A stretch of DNA of 64,000 bases from contig NC_026659.2 in the NCBI RefSeq assembly GCF_000004075.3, forward strand, positions 26,058,272 to 26,122,271. The letters are read 5' to 3'. Below, in pieces: positions 61,912 to 64,000 of this stretch; within the stretch, counting starts at the first letter, position 1, and each line of letters starts with the position of its first letter. Under the pieces are notes generated by a model. It was not told the origin of the DNA. It saw nothing but the letters and a program-made list of their open reading frames with translations, and did not search any database. The position numbers were made by a program, and so were the translations under genes. The stretch is from Cucumis sativus. Its lineage: Eukaryota; Streptophyta; Magnoliopsida; Cucurbitales; Cucurbitaceae.

Positions 61912-62611
61912 GAAGTCAATCTGAGGAGCAGCCACAAGGATGAACCTTCTACGCAAGGGATCAATATAATGCAAGCTCAAAAACATGTAAATACTCGTCT
62001 TACTCTCCGGAAAGGAACATTGTGCATATTAGGATTTTGAAGAACTGCTTGATCGATTCCTGGAAATAAGATTTAGGAAAGGAAATCTAGCATTCTTCAT
62101 CCACTGCCCTTGTAGCCAAAAGTTAACTTTGACTTGATTATAATAATGTTGCATCATGTGCTCATACATATTTTTACGGGAAGTCAATGTAAGATTATTT
62201 GTACTTTATTAGCTTGGAATTTGGTGTATACTTCGCATCTACTGGTTGAATAATCTATGCAATGTCCTTTTTTTTATCTTCTTAAATTTTCTAGTGTCTA
62301 ATAAACAAAACCCTTACCGTCATCTTCAACATTTTCACATGGCTATTACTTTAGAGAACGTCCATGTTAATTCCAATCAAAAGCATGTTCTGTTATGTTT
62401 TTGTTGTGTGAGTATGCAAAGGAAGTAAGAGGTTGAGCAAATACATGAAGAGCAATATATAGAATATATATATATAAAAATCACAAGTCAGAAGGGCTGA
62501 GCTAATAAATAAACAGCAAAAACCATTTTAGTTTGTTCTAGACAACTAGATTCCTGGTTCTTTATTTTACTTTTATCTTCCTTCCTTATTGAGGAGCTTC
62601 ATAAGCATCAA
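61912..62611. other. Convergent spacer between DnaJ and thioredoxin genes
   Basis: This spacer should hold both 3' UTRs. A TA microsatellite lies near 62464-62475. The short frame at 62246-62428 has no domain and is not called. Confidence 0.55.
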
Positions 62612-63191
62612 TCAATATTTACTATGTTTCTCAATCTTCTTCTGCAGGTCATCCCTCCTGGCTCCGACCACCTTATCGATTACTTTACCGTTCTTAATCA
62701 GTATGAATGTTGGCATTGCCTCCACTCCATATTCCTTTGCAACATCCTGTGTTGTCATCCATTTTTCTCAACAAGTCATGTCATGTACTGAACTAAAACA
62801 AAACAAGACAAGTTTGAAAGCTCATACCATTAATTCATCGACATCGATTTTAACGAACTCAACGTCCTTGAACCTTGCAGCTAATTCCTTGATAGTCGGC
62901 TCCATGTGTCGACAAGGTCCACACCATGCAGCAGTGAAGTCAATCACCATCTATACCATAACAAACCACAACAACAAAGTTAAACCAACCCAGCTGCTAG
63001 TGCTTGTCCACAACAAAAACATATACATTATTGTATGTTATGAAATTACTTACAAGCTTGTTTGTTTCCTTTGTAGCTTCAAAACGAGCTGTCCATTGAG
63101 CTTTGTCGTGACACTCTATAATGGTTGGAGGCTTTTGTTGTATCATTGCATTAGAAGATTTTGAACGTGGGACCGTAAAGCTTGCTCCCAT
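62612..63191 (-). CDS. Thioredoxin h-type
   Basis: Three exons, 63054-63191, 62828-62950 and 62612-62746, encode 131 residues. Thioredoxin h reduces disulfides of cytosolic or mitochondrial targets using NADPH-thioredoxin reductase. The active site WCGPC has its cysteines at 56 and 59 ([20 protein letters not shown]). The conserved KIDVDEL and the cis-proline loop [13 protein letters not shown] follow, and the C-terminal helix is KKIEKHSKY. The N-terminal extension [16 protein letters not shown] is typical of the TRX h2 subgroup, and the MGAS start could be N-myristoylated. Exon phases are zero throughout. The gene converges with the DnaJ gene. Confidence 0.93.
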
Positions 63192-64000
63192 CTTTTGAAA
63201 TTGAAGCTGGAAGATTTGAATTTTGAGCTCAGATCTCTGTTTGAGAGTCTTGTTTCGAGTATTAATATATGGCTGAAGAGCAGCTTTAGCTTAATATATA
63301 TATATATATGTGTGTATATATAGAAGAAAAAGTACAAAGGTAAATAAGTTATATATAATATTTGGAATATGATTCTTCCATCGTGTTCCAACCGAACACC
63401 GTTCTTTTATGATCTCTTTCTCTTATGGAAGATTACTCAGCCAATTAACTGCACATGAAGAGTTGATAAAATTGTTAAACGAATTTAAAAGTAGTTTTTA
63501 TTGATTAATGTGTTGACGATCGTGAATTGATACATCTAATATCGACTTTCAAGTACTGTCAAATTAAAAAACTAAGTTGGTTTAAACACAAATCACATGT
63601 CGACATAAATTAATTAACTTTTTGGATATCGGGGTAATGGCACAATTTGGACAATAAGTTTTCTGCTTTTTACATGTAAAATGTGTATTCATGATAATTT
63701 AATCTTATGATGTCAAATCCATGCACTGTATAGAGCTAAAAAAAGAAAAAGTTCAATTACACTTTATATAGTCTATATGTTAATTGATCAACTTTTGTTA
63801 ATTATTTAATAGAAGTCTTCTACAAAGGGAGTGCAACATGTTTATCACATCACTAATTAAGAACAAAATCACAAATGCAAATGCATTTCAAATGTTCTAT
63901 TCTTTCTTTATATCTATTTGTATTCTTGAATTACAATAAACAAAGCAAACCATAGAAAGAAAAAAAAAAAGAAAGCTGCCAAAACTTCGACACAAAACAT
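63192..64000. other. Thioredoxin upstream region with TA/TG microsatellite
   Basis: This is the promoter side of the thioredoxin gene. A TA run with a TG interruption lies at 63293-63321, about 100-130 bases upstream of the start codon, so it may overlap the TATA region. No gene is seen up to the right edge of the window. Confidence 0.55.

Noticed and set aside
62589-63164. 191-codon plus-strand frame opposite thioredoxin
   Set aside because: It crosses both thioredoxin introns on the wrong strand. The minus-strand exons give a perfect thioredoxin.
1-64000. Intact retrotransposon, viral insertion, organelle DNA insertion or CRISPR array
   Set aside because: No pol, gag, transposase or capsid-like frames, no paired LTRs, no chloroplast or mitochondrial genes and no regularly spaced repeats were seen.

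Overview
This window is nuclear DNA of a flowering plant. The genes carry many short GT-AG introns, the families are plant-specific (DYW pentatricopeptide protein, DUF1336, DUF569, LRK10-like kinase), and the spacers are very AT-rich with microsatellites. A eudicot is certain from the protein families. The P4-ATPase N-terminus and repeat style remind me of Cucurbitaceae (Cucumis), but that is recollection, not something I could test. No bacterial, viral or CRISPR features and no intact transposon were seen. All exon boundaries were read by eye from splice signals and reading-frame continuity. Every multi-exon model given for a complete gene sums to a multiple of three.

Left part (1-17.8 kb): the 5' end of an ALA3-like phospholipid flippase gene on the minus strand, running off the left edge, then about 13 kb of gene-poor AT-rich DNA. 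Middle (17.8-42 kb): a DUF1336/EDR2-C gene (+) converges with an intronless secreted LRR protein (-). After 6.9 kb of spacer come a GT31 hydroxyproline O-galactosyltransferase (+), a tRNA-Gly(GCC), and a TPR-38-like gene of 14 exons (+) that converges with an intronless LRK10L-type receptor kinase (-).

Right part (46-56 kb): a tandem segmental duplication. The left unit holds a two-domain DUF569 gene and an intact CRR28-like DYW PPR gene in tail-to-tail order. The right unit holds a one-domain DUF569 gene and a collapsed PPR pseudogene. The two-domain gene seems to exist because a splice acceptor links an upstream DUF569 exon to a second DUF569 unit that has no start codon at the position where its paralog has one. 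End (60-64 kb): a type II DnaJ/HSP40 gene (+) converges with a thioredoxin h gene (-).

The genes do not form a pathway. They are an ordinary euchromatic neighbourhood with convergent pairs. The most interesting points are the DUF569-PPR duplication with its splice-mediated domain fusion, a stop-free 90-base intron followed by a GC-AG intron in the DUF1336 gene, and an atypical catalytic loop in the receptor kinase. I found no clear sign of a wholly new system.
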